Below the pieces are notes generated by a model. The model was not told where the DNA came from. It worked only from the letters and a program-made list of their open reading frames with translations, and did not search any database. Positions 7,923-16,910 of a DNA stretch of 64,000 nucleotides are shown one piece after another; position 1 is the stretch's first letter; every line of letters begins with the position of its first letter. Made by a program: the position numbers and the translations under genes. Source of the stretch: Congregibacter litoralis KT71 (GTDB lineage Bacteria > Pseudomonadota > Gammaproteobacteria > Pseudomonadales > Halieaceae). The stretch is taken from the NCBI RefSeq assembly GCF_000153125.2, contig NZ_CM002299.1, positions 1,797,075 to 1,861,074 on the forward strand. The letters run 5' to 3'.

Positions 7923-10814
7923 CTAGCTGTCGACGATCATCTGCACGCCGTTCCTGTCCAGTTCGGCGTCGTAGCTGATGGCGATTCGCGCGGGATCGAC
8001 GCCGCCCAGGGTCACCAGTTCACGCTTGGCCGCCGCCGCTCTCGCGGTGGCGAGGTCCTGCAAGGCCGCCGCAGCTAAAGCGGTGTCCTCGATGAGGGCC
8101 TTCCACATCGTGTCAGGCGCGACCTCCGCTGCCTCGGAGTCTTCTGCCCCCTCGGTTTCTGCCGGGATTGACAGCGCCTCATAGCGCAGGGTCAGCGCCT
8201 TCAAAAACGCCTCGTTTTGGGCATCGATCATTGCGGCATCAATGCCTTCACTCGCCAGGACCTCACGGAGGCGCGCTTCTTTTAAGGCTGCTGCGTCGCT
8301 CTGGCGGTTGGCGCCGCCGGCGATGCGAAGCTGTAGCTGCGGTCTTTCCAACAAGGCGGTACCCAGGGCCTCCAACGCTCGTTGCGCTTCGCCATCCAGG
8401 GCGCTGCTACCTGGGGCGAAGGCGATGTTTTCGAGATCATCATCGCTACCCACGAGGCCGGCGAGAAGACTGAAAGGGGCGGTCACGGCTTTGACGATGA
8501 TGTTCTTGATGGCTCTTCCGATGATGGGGCCCAGGGAGAAATCCGGTGAGTCAACGTTGCCACTGATGGGCACGGAAAGGTCAATGACGCCCTCGCTGTC
8601 CGTGAGCAGTGCAATGCCCAGCTTGAGGGGCGCATCGATGGCCAGTTCACTCTCCACGGGCTCACCGAGTTCCATCTGCGAAATGACGATGCGGTTGTCT
8701 CCCTCCAGAGTCTGGCCATCCAGGGCATAGCGCAGGTCAAGACTCAGGGTGCCGCTGTCGAGGGTGTAACCCGCGTAGGTGCCGGAATAGGGCGACATGG
8801 TGGCGATGTCCATGCCCCGGAAGGTAAACCGGAGTTCACCGTCCCGCTGGTCTGCAAGGGGCTTGCCGCTGCCGAGTATGACCACCGGCGCATAGCCATC
8901 AACGCTGCCCTTGAACTCCATCTTCAGGGGTTTTTCCGAGGCCGTATCGATGTCGGCGATGTCGGCCTCGATGCCGTCGATGAGGGTCTTGAAGTGCAGG
9001 GGCAGCGAGGCGTCCGCGAAATCCAGGCGCCCCTCGCGTAAACGGAAATTGGCAAGCTGAACCCGCCAGGGTGCGCTTTCCTCGGTCTGTTCCGGGGAGG
9101 CACTCTCTCCCGCGCGATTTTCTTCCCCAGCGTCGCTGGCTTCTTCGTCCACCGGTCCCCCGCGCACGATCCCGTTGACGTTGATAACGCCGTCCTCCTG
9201 AATGTGCAGGGAGCCCGAGGGTGCTTGCAGAGCGAAGTTTTCGATCACCAGGGACTGTCCAGGCACGTCGGCAGCGATGCCATCGACGGTCATGGTTTTG
9301 AAGGTGAAGGCTTCCTGGCCTGTCTCTTCGAGTACCGTGCCAAAATCCTCGACCTTCAGGGCGGCAAGGACGCTCGATGGTGCAAAGTCCGCCAGGGCAA
9401 CGGTGGATTCCAGGGAAAACTCCCCCCGACCGATATGCGCCCGCGCCTGCTCCTCAACGATGGGGTTCAGCCAGGGAAGGGGCCAGCGGGTGAGGGCAAC
9501 GCTGGCATTGCCATCGCCGCTGCCGATATTCACCTGACCGCTGAGGTCCAGGGTCGATAGCGCATTGACGGTAAGGGCCAGGCGGAACGGCGAACCGGCC
9601 TTTGCCGGCCAGGCGATGTCCCTAACCTCAAGACTGATGGGGGCCAGCTCCAGCACCTCCGGTGATAGGTAGCCGGTGCGCCAGGCGATGTCGCTGTTTT
9701 CGAGAGTCAAGCGTTCCAGCGCGATACCCCAGGGCGTATCCGCGTCCCCGGAAGCGTTGTCCGTGGGGGTATCAGGAATATTCTGACCCTCCTCGCCAGT
9801 CTCCTGTGCCATGTCGAACATGGCCAGGAGACTGGGTGCGCCGTCTTCATCGTAGCCGGAGATGTGCAAGCCATTGATGCTGATAGCGCTGATGCCCGCA
9901 GACTGCTCGGCGAGGTCTGCGGCGATGCCCGTGACCGCCAGTTCCTCTAACTGCACTGCGGTGTTGGGAATAGCATTGCTATCCGCCGGGCTCACATCCA
10001 TCGTGCTCAGGCTTAACTCGCTATCCGTGAGCGTCGCCTGAAGAGTATCGTTCCAATCCACGCTGTAATTCATAACGGCGTTGAATCTTGCGCTGTGCAG
10101 CACAAAGGGCAGATTCTCAGCTTCATAGCGCCAGGCGGGGGTGAGGTCTATGTTTTCAAGGCTCACCCGACCGCGGCTCCTGCCCGCGGCGATTTCCAGA
10201 TCGCCGTTCCAGCGCAACAGCCCGCCGCCATCGCCGGTCACGACCAGGTCACCGTTGCTCTCGCGGTCCGGCACGGTGGTGAGATTTTGAGTGCGCACGC
10301 GAAAGTCGCTTTGCGCCGTCGTGTAGGGGCCGGGCCGGGTTTCGTCGGTGTAGCGGATGGTATGAGCTTCGATGAGGAGTTCGTGGATGGTGATCCCGGG
10401 AATTTGTGCCGGGCTCTCGGGCTCTTCCTCGTCACTCTCGCCGGCAAGGTCGGCAAAATGGAAATCTCCGGCAGCATCGCGAAGCACGTGGATATCCAGC
10501 TGTCGGATGACGAAAGCATCCAGCACCACGCCGGTATCCCAGAGGCTTTCCAGAGACAGATTGATTTGCAGGGAATCGAAGCCCACAGGCACATGCCCCC
10601 CCGCTTCCCGAATGGTGACGCCCCGGGCTTCAAGGGTGAGAGTAAAAGGGTTGAACAGTATGAGTTCGCTGCGAAGCTCCCGGTTGAGCGTATCTTTCAC
10701 GAGCCGCGGGGCCATGATGTTCATCGCGGGCATCAGAATGAACAGGCAGAGCAGGAGATAGGCGATGTATCCGCGAAGACACCAGCGAAACAAGCTGAGA
10801 AACACAGAGGGCAT
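7923..10814 (-). CDS. AsmA-like DUF748 envelope protein
   Basis: Large (963-residue) protein with one N-terminal membrane helix (about 10-33) and a long beta-rich, repetitive periplasmic region of the DUF748/AsmA superfamily, with recurring strands such as LTLENSDIAW and LANFRLREGRLDFAD. Acidic Ser/Glu-rich linkers are present around residues 345-365 and 550-580. A membrane-facing helix (about 790-810) is followed by a segment like the start of an OmpA-type domain (IAFAPGSSALDGEAQRAL). AsmA-like proteins bridge or stabilise the envelope and some carry phospholipid between membranes; the role of this branch is not established. It converges with the acyl-CoA ligase gene, 3 bases apart. Confidence 0.85.
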   Translation of the reverse strand: MPSVFLSLFRWCLRGYIAYLLLCLFILMPAMNIMAPRLVKDTLNRELRSELILFNPFTLTLEARGVTIREAGGHVPVGFDSLQINLSLESLWDTGVVLDAFVIRQLDIHVLRDAAGDFHFADLAGESDEEEPESPAQIPGITIHELLIEAHTIRYTDETRPGPYTTAQSDFRVRTQNLTTVPDRESNGDLVVTGDGGGLLRWNGDLEIAAGRSRGRVSLENIDLTPAWRYEAENLPFVLHSARFNAVMNYSVDWNDTLQATLTDSELSLSTMDVSPADSNAIPNTAVQLEELAVTGIAADLAEQSAGISAISINGLHISGYDEDGAPSLLAMFDMAQETGEEGQNIPDTPTDNASGDADTPWGIALERLTLENSDIAWRTGYLSPEVLELAPISLEVRDIAWPAKAGSPFRLALTVNALSTLDLSGQVNIGSGDGNASVALTRWPLPWLNPIVEEQARAHIGRGEFSLESTVALADFAPSSVLAALKVEDFGTVLEETGQEAFTFKTMTVDGIAADVPGQSLVIENFALQAPSGSLHIQEDGVINVNGIVRGGPVDEEASDAGEENRAGESASPEQTEESAPWRVQLANFRLREGRLDFADASLPLHFKTLIDGIEADIADIDTASEKPLKMEFKGSVDGYAPVVILGSGKPLADQRDGELRFTFRGMDIATMSPYSGTYAGYTLDSGTLSLDLRYALDGQTLEGDNRIVISQMELGEPVESELAIDAPLKLGIALLTDSEGVIDLSVPISGNVDSPDFSLGPIIGRAIKNIIVKAVTAPFSLLAGLVGSDDDLENIAFAPGSSALDGEAQRALEALGTALLERPQLQLRIAGGANRQSDAAALKEARLREVLASEGIDAAMIDAQNEAFLKALTLRYEALSIPAETEGAEDSEAAEVAPDTMWKALIEDTALAAAALQDLATARAAAAKRELVTLGGVDPARIAISYDAELDRNGVQMIVDS

Positions 10815-10919
10815 AGCGGGATCAGAACCTTCTTAATGATGTATTAGGGTGCATAAGTATGTGATGTATGGCCAAGCACAGAGCATAAAGCATAGCGTAT
10901 GAACCGTAAGGCGATGCAG

Positions 10920-11924
10920 TTATAACCCCTTTCTGTAGGCGTAGGGGGTGAGCCCTGTCCAGGCCTTAAAAGCGCGGATAAAGGCGCTGGCCTCGGAGAA
11001 GCCCGCCCGGTGGGCGACTTCTTCAACACTCAGGGAGCGTTTGCCCAGGAAATGCAATGCCGTATCCCGGCGAATATCGCTTTTGATCTGTTTGAAGGTA
11101 TTGCCCTCGGCAGCGAGGCGCCGACGCAAGGTCTGGGGGTGGAGATCCAGAGCCGCGGCAACATCGGGGAGTTCGGGCATGAACAGCAGATTCTGGCGCA
11201 ACTGGGCCCGCACCTTTGCGGTCCAACTGAAATCATAGCTTGTGGTGAGCATGGTCAGCACGGGATGGCGGAGGTAGCGCCGCAGGGACTCTGGCGTTTG
11301 CATGACCGGCTTATCCAACAGGGAGGCACCGAAAATAATACTCACATCATCTTTTTCGAAGCTGACGGGATTGCCCATAAACATCAGGCGATAGTCTGCG
11401 GCACGGGTGCTGGGCGGATGTCTGAAATGCACCTCCCGCAGGGGGAGCTCCTCCTGCACGAGCCAGCAGGCAAAGCGATGCGTATTGAGAAGACAGAGCT
11501 CCGAAAAATACGCGCCGTGAGCACTGGCGAAGGGTGCGAGTTTTATCTGTGCCGCGTCGTCCAGGCGCACCATCTCCAGTTGCAGGCCACCGCCCATGAG
11601 CTCAAAGAACCGGCAATAGCGATGGAGGGCCTGTCCCAGGGTCTGCGTGGTGATGACGGCGTGGCACATCATGTCCCAGGTGCCCAGGGGCACGACCTGG
11701 TCGGCATAGCCCAGGCTCTCGTCACCCAAGGCCTGCATGGCGCTGGTCTGGAGATCTGCCAGTTGCTGGACGCTGATGCGCGCCTGGGGTTCTGAGAGGA
11801 GTCTCGGGGGAATCCGCTGGGCGCGAAGCAGGGCCTGGGTGTCGACACCGGCCTCCCGGCAGTGTTTGAGTATGGCCCGGACAAAATGCACGGACACGGA
11901 GACCTTGTTCGTGGCCGTGCTCAC
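10920..11924 (-). CDS. AraC-family transcriptional regulator
   Basis: DNA-binding regulator with an N-terminal arabinose-binding-type ligand domain (about residues 10-190) and a C-terminal AraC helix-turn-helix pair (about 240-330, including LPDVAAALDLHPQTLRRRLA and SVEEVAHRAGFSEASAFIRAF). This architecture is that of the OruR/MmsR-like group. The start is set at GTG 11924 because CAGGAG lies 9 bases upstream and the preceding in-frame codons begin only with TTG (11990). It is transcribed away from the acyl-CoA dehydrogenase gene cluster and is the obvious candidate for its local control. The ligand is unknown. Confidence 0.88.
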   Translation of the reverse strand: MSTATNKVSVSVHFVRAILKHCREAGVDTQALLRAQRIPPRLLSEPQARISVQQLADLQTSAMQALGDESLGYADQVVPLGTWDMMCHAVITTQTLGQALHRYCRFFELMGGGLQLEMVRLDDAAQIKLAPFASAHGAYFSELCLLNTHRFACWLVQEELPLREVHFRHPPSTRAADYRLMFMGNPVSFEKDDVSIIFGASLLDKPVMQTPESLRRYLRHPVLTMLTTSYDFSWTAKVRAQLRQNLLFMPELPDVAAALDLHPQTLRRRLAAEGNTFKQIKSDIRRDTALHFLGKRSLSVEEVAHRAGFSEASAFIRAFKAWTGLTPYAYRKGL

Positions 11925-12000
11925 GATGGCCGTCTCCTGGACAGCCGTCTTTCGGAAAATTCCGGTGATTGCGCTGTCATCTGGGGTCAATTTCTCTGTT

Positions 12001-12013
12001 AATGACCGTCATT
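12001..12013. promoter_or_regulatory. Inverted repeat in AraC/acyl-CoA dehydrogenase divergent region
   Basis: AATGAC-C-GTCATT is a perfect 6-1-6 inverted repeat midway between the divergent AraC-type gene (start 11924) and the acyl-CoA dehydrogenase gene (start 12077). A weak promoter-like pair (TTGCTG at 12012 and CATACT at 12035, 17 bases apart) would place the repeat over the -35 of the catabolic gene. Operator function is inferred. Confidence 0.35.
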
Positions 12014-12076
12014 GCTGCCCCTTGAAGCGAAAATCATACTGCGGCGCTGTATTGATCGGTTGGACAGGAGATACCC

Positions 12077-13252
12077 ATGTTGCCCCGCGCATTTACCGAA
12101 GAGCAGGTCATGTTCCGTGACGCTTACCGCAAGTTTCTGAGCACCGAGATTGTGCCACATATGGAGGCCTGGCGAGAGGCGGGCATTGTCGATCGGGAAG
12201 CGTTTCGCAAAGCCGGTGAGCGAGGGTTTCTTATGGTTTGGCCGGACGAAAAATACGGTGGCATGGGGGATCCCGACTTTCGCTTTGAGCAGGTGATCAT
12301 CGAGGAAACCGCCTACGCGCGTGTGGGCGACTGGTACAGCACCCTTCACAGTCGTCTGGTGGGCCCTTACTTCACCCGCTTTGGCAACGAAGAGCAGTGC
12401 CAGCGCTTTATGCCCAAGTGCGCGAGTGGCGAACTCATTCTTGCCATCGCCATGACAGAACCCGATGCCGGCAGCGATCTTGCGGGCATGCGCAGCACCG
12501 CTGTGGAACATGACGATCACTGGGTGCTCAACGGGTCAAAGACCTACATATCCAACGGTATCAACGCCGACGTTGTCATCGTTGCCGCCAAAACGGACCC
12601 CGAAAACAACCCCCACGCCATGACCCTTTTTATTGTGGAAAGGGGCATGGAGGGCTTTGAACGCGGCCGGAACCTCGAAAAAATGGGCATGAAAGCCCAG
12701 GACACAGCGGAGCTCTTCTTCAACGATGTCCTCGTACCCAAAGCCAATGTCCTCGGTGAGCCGCACAAGGGGTTTATCTACCTCATGGAAGGCCTCGCTG
12801 AAGAGCGCCTCATCGGGGCCTGTGGTTATCTCGCCGCGGCGCAGCTCTCCTGGGATCTGACCTGTGAATACGTCAAAGAGCGTAAGGCCTTTGGCAAGCC
12901 CCTCGCGGCTTTCCAGAATACGCAGTTCAAACTCGCCGAGCTGCGCACGGATCTGGATATCGCCCAGAACTATGTGGATCAGTGTGTAGCCGCCTTTAAC
13001 GACGGTGCGCTGACCGCCGTCGATGCGGCCAAGGCGAAGCTGGTGACCAGTGAGCTTCAGGTCAAGGTTGCGGACATTGGCGTGCAGCTCCATGGAGGAG
13101 CCGGTTATATGGATGAATATCCCATCAGTCGGCAGTTCACGGATGCAAAGATCGCGACGATTTACGCGGGCAGCTCCGAGGTTATGAAGATTATCGTTAG
13201 TCGGGATTGCCTGGGGGATAAATACCAGCCCTTCAACACCCGCAATTTTTAA
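12077..13252 (+). CDS. Acyl-CoA dehydrogenase (LCAD-like)
   Basis: FAD flavoprotein that introduces the 2,3-double bond in an acyl-CoA and passes electrons to ETF. The 391 residues show the usual three-part fold with FAD/substrate motifs ILAIAMTEPDAGSDLAG (about 123-139) and VQLHGGAGYMDEYP (about 336). The usual C-terminal catalytic glutamate position reads IYAGSSE, with Ala; instead the GLAEERLIGA segment near residue 241 supplies a glutamate at the place used by long-chain and isovaleryl-CoA dehydrogenases. ATG 12077 follows AGGAGATACCC. It leads a cluster with CoA-transferase, enoyl-CoA hydratase/isomerase and carboxyltransferase genes. Confidence 0.93.
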   Translation: MLPRAFTEEQVMFRDAYRKFLSTEIVPHMEAWREAGIVDREAFRKAGERGFLMVWPDEKYGGMGDPDFRFEQVIIEETAYARVGDWYSTLHSRLVGPYFTRFGNEEQCQRFMPKCASGELILAIAMTEPDAGSDLAGMRSTAVEHDDHWVLNGSKTYISNGINADVVIVAAKTDPENNPHAMTLFIVERGMEGFERGRNLEKMGMKAQDTAELFFNDVLVPKANVLGEPHKGFIYLMEGLAEERLIGACGYLAAAQLSWDLTCEYVKERKAFGKPLAAFQNTQFKLAELRTDLDIAQNYVDQCVAAFNDGALTAVDAAKAKLVTSELQVKVADIGVQLHGGAGYMDEYPISRQFTDAKIATIYAGSSEVMKIIVSRDCLGDKYQPFNTRNF

Positions 13253-13266
13253 GCTGGAGGACATCT

Positions 13267-14400
13267 ATGGGACCGCTTAACGGATACACCGTGATTGAAC
13301 TGGCGGGCATTGGACCTGCGCCCATGGGCGGCATGATGCTCGCCGATCAGGGAGCCGAAGTGATCCGCGTGGACCGGGCCGCGGCGGACGCACCCTCACC
13401 TCTGGAGAGCGTCAGTGGCCGGGGGAAGAAGTCCGTGGTGCTCAATCTCAAGTCCCCTGAGGGGATCGAGGCGCTCCTTCGCATGGTGGAAAACGCCGAC
13501 GTACTCATCGATCCTTTCCGCCCCGGCGTCTGCGAAAAACTCGGCATCGGGCCGGAGGTTTGTCTGAAGAGAAATCCCAAGCTCGTGTTCGCCCGCATGA
13601 CGGGCTGGGGACAGGACGGTCCCCTGGCGAAAGCGGCGGGACACGATATAAACTACATCGCCCTCACCGGTGCGCTGTTTGCCAACGGCGAGGGTGCCGG
13701 TCGTCCCATGCCACCTCTTAACCTGGTGGGCGATATGGGTGGCGGAGGCATGCTCCTTGTGAATGGTGTTTTGGCCGCATTGCTGGAGACCGCGAGCTCC
13801 GGTCAGGGACAGGTCATTGACATTGCCATGGTGGATGGTGCTGCGCAGCTCATGTGGATGTTTCACAGCTTTTACGGGGCTGGCCTGTGGAATGCGGATC
13901 AGCGCGAGGCAAACATGCTTGACGGCGGCACGCACTTCTACAATACCTATGAGTGCGCGGATGGCGAGTACGTTTCCATTGGCTCCATCGAACCGCAGTT
14001 CTATGCGCTTCTCATGGAGAAAGCCGGGCTGTCGGAGGCAGACTTCGGTGAACAGAACAATCCTGCGCGCTGGCCGGAGCAAAAGAAGGCCCTGGCCAGT
14101 GTTATGCGGCAGAAGACCCGGGACGAGTGGTGTGAATTGATGGAGGGCTCTGATGTGTGCTTTGCGCCCGTTCTGCGTTTTACCGAGGCGACGACGCATA
14201 AGGCGGCGGTGGCGAGGGACAGTTACATTGAACTCGATGGCGTGGTGCAGCCGGCACCGGCGCCCCGTTTTTCCCGCACCGCCGCGACGGTGGCTCACGG
14301 TGCCCGGGCAAACGGCGCGGACACGGAGTCGGTGCTTGGCGCCATGGGCTTTGGTGAGCAGGAGATAGCCAGCTTGCGAGAGGCCGGGGCAATCAACTGA
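13267..14400 (+). CDS. CaiB/BaiF family (class III) CoA-transferase
   Basis: Family III CoA-transferase or alpha-methylacyl-CoA racemase, 377 residues. The N-terminal Rossmann-like part has GPLNGYTVIELAGIGPAPMG and ADQGAEVIRVDR, typical of alpha-methylacyl-CoA racemases; the catalytic Asp is seen in DIAMVDGA (about residue 189). GHDINYIALTGAL matches the racemase branch well. It would epimerise 2-methyl-branched acyl-CoA or exchange CoA between acids. The start follows a strong GGAGG 14 bases after the acyl-CoA dehydrogenase stop, so the two are one transcription unit. A dehydrogenase plus racemase pairing fits breakdown of methyl-branched or sterol-side-chain acids; this is inference. Confidence 0.91.
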   Translation: MGPLNGYTVIELAGIGPAPMGGMMLADQGAEVIRVDRAAADAPSPLESVSGRGKKSVVLNLKSPEGIEALLRMVENADVLIDPFRPGVCEKLGIGPEVCLKRNPKLVFARMTGWGQDGPLAKAAGHDINYIALTGALFANGEGAGRPMPPLNLVGDMGGGGMLLVNGVLAALLETASSGQGQVIDIAMVDGAAQLMWMFHSFYGAGLWNADQREANMLDGGTHFYNTYECADGEYVSIGSIEPQFYALLMEKAGLSEADFGEQNNPARWPEQKKALASVMRQKTRDEWCELMEGSDVCFAPVLRFTEATTHKAAVARDSYIELDGVVQPAPAPRFSRTAATVAHGARANGADTESVLGAMGFGEQEIASLREAGAIN

Positions 14401-14477
14401 AGGCTTGATCGTCGGCGGCGTGCGAGCAGTCATCGCCAGGAAATCTAATGCAAGGATAAATCGATGAGTGAAGATCT

Positions 14478-15281
14478 ATGAGTCAAGAGACCTATGAAAC
14501 CCTGTTGATAGAGCGTCATGGTCCCGTCGCCAGACTGGTCATGAATCGACCGGAAAAACTCAATACCTTTTCCACGACCCTGCGGCGGGAAATGATGACG
14601 GCGGTGAACGCCCTGAACGGGGATCCCGAATTACGCGTCATTGTGCTGGCCGGCGCGGGACGGGCCTTCAGTGCGGGTGCGGATCTTCAGGACAGCGCGG
14701 GTGGCGATCCTGAGCACCGCGGCCAGGAAACCGAGCACATGCTCAAGAGCGAATACAAGCCCAGCATCCTGGGTATCACTGAATCCACCAAACTCTGGAT
14801 CGCGGAAGTGAGTGGCCCTGCAGCGGGTATTGGCAGTGCCTACATGATGGCCTGCGATCTGGTGGTGATGGCGAAAGGGAGCTATCTCTACCAGGCTTTT
14901 GCAGCGATTGGCCTGATTCCCGATGGAGGCGCAACCTGGCAGCTGCTGCGTGCCCTGGGCCGTAAACGGGCTTTCGAGGTCATCGTCGGCGGTGAGCGCA
15001 TTTATGCGGAGCAGTGTCTCGAATGGGGCTTGTGCAACCGCGTGGTGGAGGAGGGTGACGAGACCCAGGCGGCGCTTGACTGGGCTTCTACACTGGCTAA
15101 AAAAGCGCCCCTGGCGGTACAGTTCAGCAAGAAGGCCATCGCCATGGCCGCGGATCTTAACTTTGGCGAGATGATCTCCCAGGAGGCCGCGATGCAGAAC
15201 ATTTGCATTGCCAGCGATGACTCTGCTGAGGGTGTGACAGCCTTTTTCGAAAAGCGCGCTCCTGTTTTCAAAGGTCGCTGA
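14478..15281 (+). CDS. Enoyl-CoA hydratase/isomerase (PaaG-like crotonase)
   Basis: Crotonase-fold enzyme of 267 residues with oxyanion-hole segments AGAGRAFSAGADL (about 59-71) and GPAAGIGSAYMMACD (about 113-127). Classical enoyl-CoA hydratase uses two glutamates; the first position here reads QAFAAIGLIPDGG, lacking that Glu, while one remains in RAFEVIVGG. The QAF...GLIPD arrangement resembles PaaG-type isomerases, so isomerisation of an enoyl- or epoxy-CoA is as likely as hydration. ATG 14478 is preceded by GTGAAGATCT, a modest ribosome site. The gene lies 77 bases after the CoA-transferase, in the same direction. Confidence 0.9.
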   Translation: MSQETYETLLIERHGPVARLVMNRPEKLNTFSTTLRREMMTAVNALNGDPELRVIVLAGAGRAFSAGADLQDSAGGDPEHRGQETEHMLKSEYKPSILGITESTKLWIAEVSGPAAGIGSAYMMACDLVVMAKGSYLYQAFAAIGLIPDGGATWQLLRALGRKRAFEVIVGGERIYAEQCLEWGLCNRVVEEGDETQAALDWASTLAKKAPLAVQFSKKAIAMAADLNFGEMISQEAAMQNICIASDDSAEGVTAFFEKRAPVFKGR

Positions 15282-15306
15282 GCGTGTCTATCCGTAGATT
15301 TGCCCT

Positions 15307-16836
15307 ATGAGTACCGAGGAGCGCCCGGAACTCCGGGAGCTGCGTGAGCGCCTTGGCCGCGGCAGTGACGAGCAGCGTCCTGAAGCCGTAGCGCGCCGTC
15401 GCAAAAAAGGGTTTCGCACCGCGCGGGAGAATCTCGCGGATCTTCTGGGCACCGGCCCCTTTGTAGAATACGGCGCCCTCGCTGTCGCGGCGCAACGGCA
15501 GCGGCGGGACTATCTGGAGCTGCAGCGGGAGACGCCCGCGGATGGCGTGATTACCGGCATCGGTGAAGTCAACGGTGAGTACTTCCCCCGGGAGGCATGC
15601 CGTGCCGCGCTTCTTGTCTACGACTACAGTGTACTCGCAGGCACCCAGGGCTTTTTTCATCACGCGAAGATTGATCGTCTTCTGCACGTAGCTGCAAAGC
15701 AGCGATTACCCGTTATTATGTACACCGAGGGTGGCGGCGGTCGCCCGGGAGACACGGACGTTACCACGCAAATTGCGGGACTCAACGTCGATACCTTTGC
15801 CCGATGGGCGTCCCTGAACACGGGCATGCCCCGCATCGTGGTGAACAACGGTTATTGCTTTGCGGGTAACGCTGCGCTCTTTGGTGCGGGAGATATTCGC
15901 ATTGCCACGCGAGCATCAAATATCGGTATGGCCGGTCCTGCCATGATCGAGGGGGGAGGCCTGGGCAGTTTTCGCCCCGATGAAATTGGACCCTCTGAGA
16001 CGCAGTGCCGCAACGGTGTCATCGATATCCTCGTGGATGATGAGGCGGATGCCACGGCCATGGCGCGGCGTGTGCTCTGGTATTTTCAGGGTGATCTGCC
16101 CCCCGGCGGTGCTCAGGACCAGCAGCCCCTGCGCGAGGCGCTCCCGGTCGATCGCCGCTGGAGCTATCCCATACGCGCTATTGTCGAGCGTCTTTTTGAC
16201 GAGGGAAGTTTTACCGAGTTACGTCGCGTATTTGGTCGCAGTGTGGTGACGGGGCTTGCAAGGCTCGGTGGCCGCGCTGTGGGCGTGCTTGCCAGTGACT
16301 GCCAGCAGCTGGGGGGCGCCGTGGACAGCGACGCGTCGGACAAGGCCTCTCGATTTCTGAATCTTTGCAATCGCACGGGTCTGCCGGTGATTTCCCTGGT
16401 GGACACGCCGGGATTTATGGTGGGACCGGATAGTGAGTCCCAGGCCGCGGTGCATCGCATGTCGGCGCTGTTTGAAAGTGCCGCGTCACTGGAGGTCCCT
16501 ATTCTGGCGGTTTTCCTGCGCAAGGCCTATGGTCTCGGTGCCATGGCCCTGGTGGGGGGCAGTTTTGCGGTGCCGCACTTTGCCGCGGCCTGGCCTACGG
16601 GCGAGTTCGGAGGCATGGGACTGGAGGGCGCGGTTCGTCTGGGGTATCGCAAGGAGCTCGAAGCGGTGGCAGATCTCGAGGAGCGCCAGGCACTGTTCGA
16701 CAAACTCCTGGGAGAGCTCTATGAGAAGGGTAAAGCGCTGGAAGCCGCGGCGCATCTGGAGATTGATGCCGTGATTGACCCCGCCGACACTCGTGAACAG
16801 CTCATCCACGCGCTGTATCATGGAGTCACTCAATAA
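15307..16836 (+). CDS. Acyl-CoA carboxylase carboxyltransferase subunit
   Basis: Carboxyltransferase of the propionyl/methylcrotonyl-CoA carboxylase beta (MmdA, COG4799) family, 509 residues. It holds two crotonase-like halves: the N half with GYCFAGNAALFGAGD and NIGMAGPAMIEGGG, the C half with NRTGLPVISLVDTPGFMVGP and RKAYGLGAMALVGGSF. Such subunits move a carboxyl group from carboxybiotin to an acyl-CoA. No biotin carboxylase or biotin carrier gene is within this window, so it must borrow them from elsewhere or do a different reaction, such as decarboxylation. It starts 25 bases after the crotonase gene and has a poor ribosome site. Confidence 0.9.
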   Translation: MSTEERPELRELRERLGRGSDEQRPEAVARRRKKGFRTARENLADLLGTGPFVEYGALAVAAQRQRRDYLELQRETPADGVITGIGEVNGEYFPREACRAALLVYDYSVLAGTQGFFHHAKIDRLLHVAAKQRLPVIMYTEGGGGRPGDTDVTTQIAGLNVDTFARWASLNTGMPRIVVNNGYCFAGNAALFGAGDIRIATRASNIGMAGPAMIEGGGLGSFRPDEIGPSETQCRNGVIDILVDDEADATAMARRVLWYFQGDLPPGGAQDQQPLREALPVDRRWSYPIRAIVERLFDEGSFTELRRVFGRSVVTGLARLGGRAVGVLASDCQQLGGAVDSDASDKASRFLNLCNRTGLPVISLVDTPGFMVGPDSESQAAVHRMSALFESAASLEVPILAVFLRKAYGLGAMALVGGSFAVPHFAAAWPTGEFGGMGLEGAVRLGYRKELEAVADLEERQALFDKLLGELYEKGKALEAAAHLEIDAVIDPADTREQLIHALYHGVTQ

Positions 16837-16910
16837 TAATAACGGCAGTTCAGCTTATGAAAAGCTCCGGCACGCCCATACCCGCATGCATGTTTTGCAG
16901 GTCTTTGACC

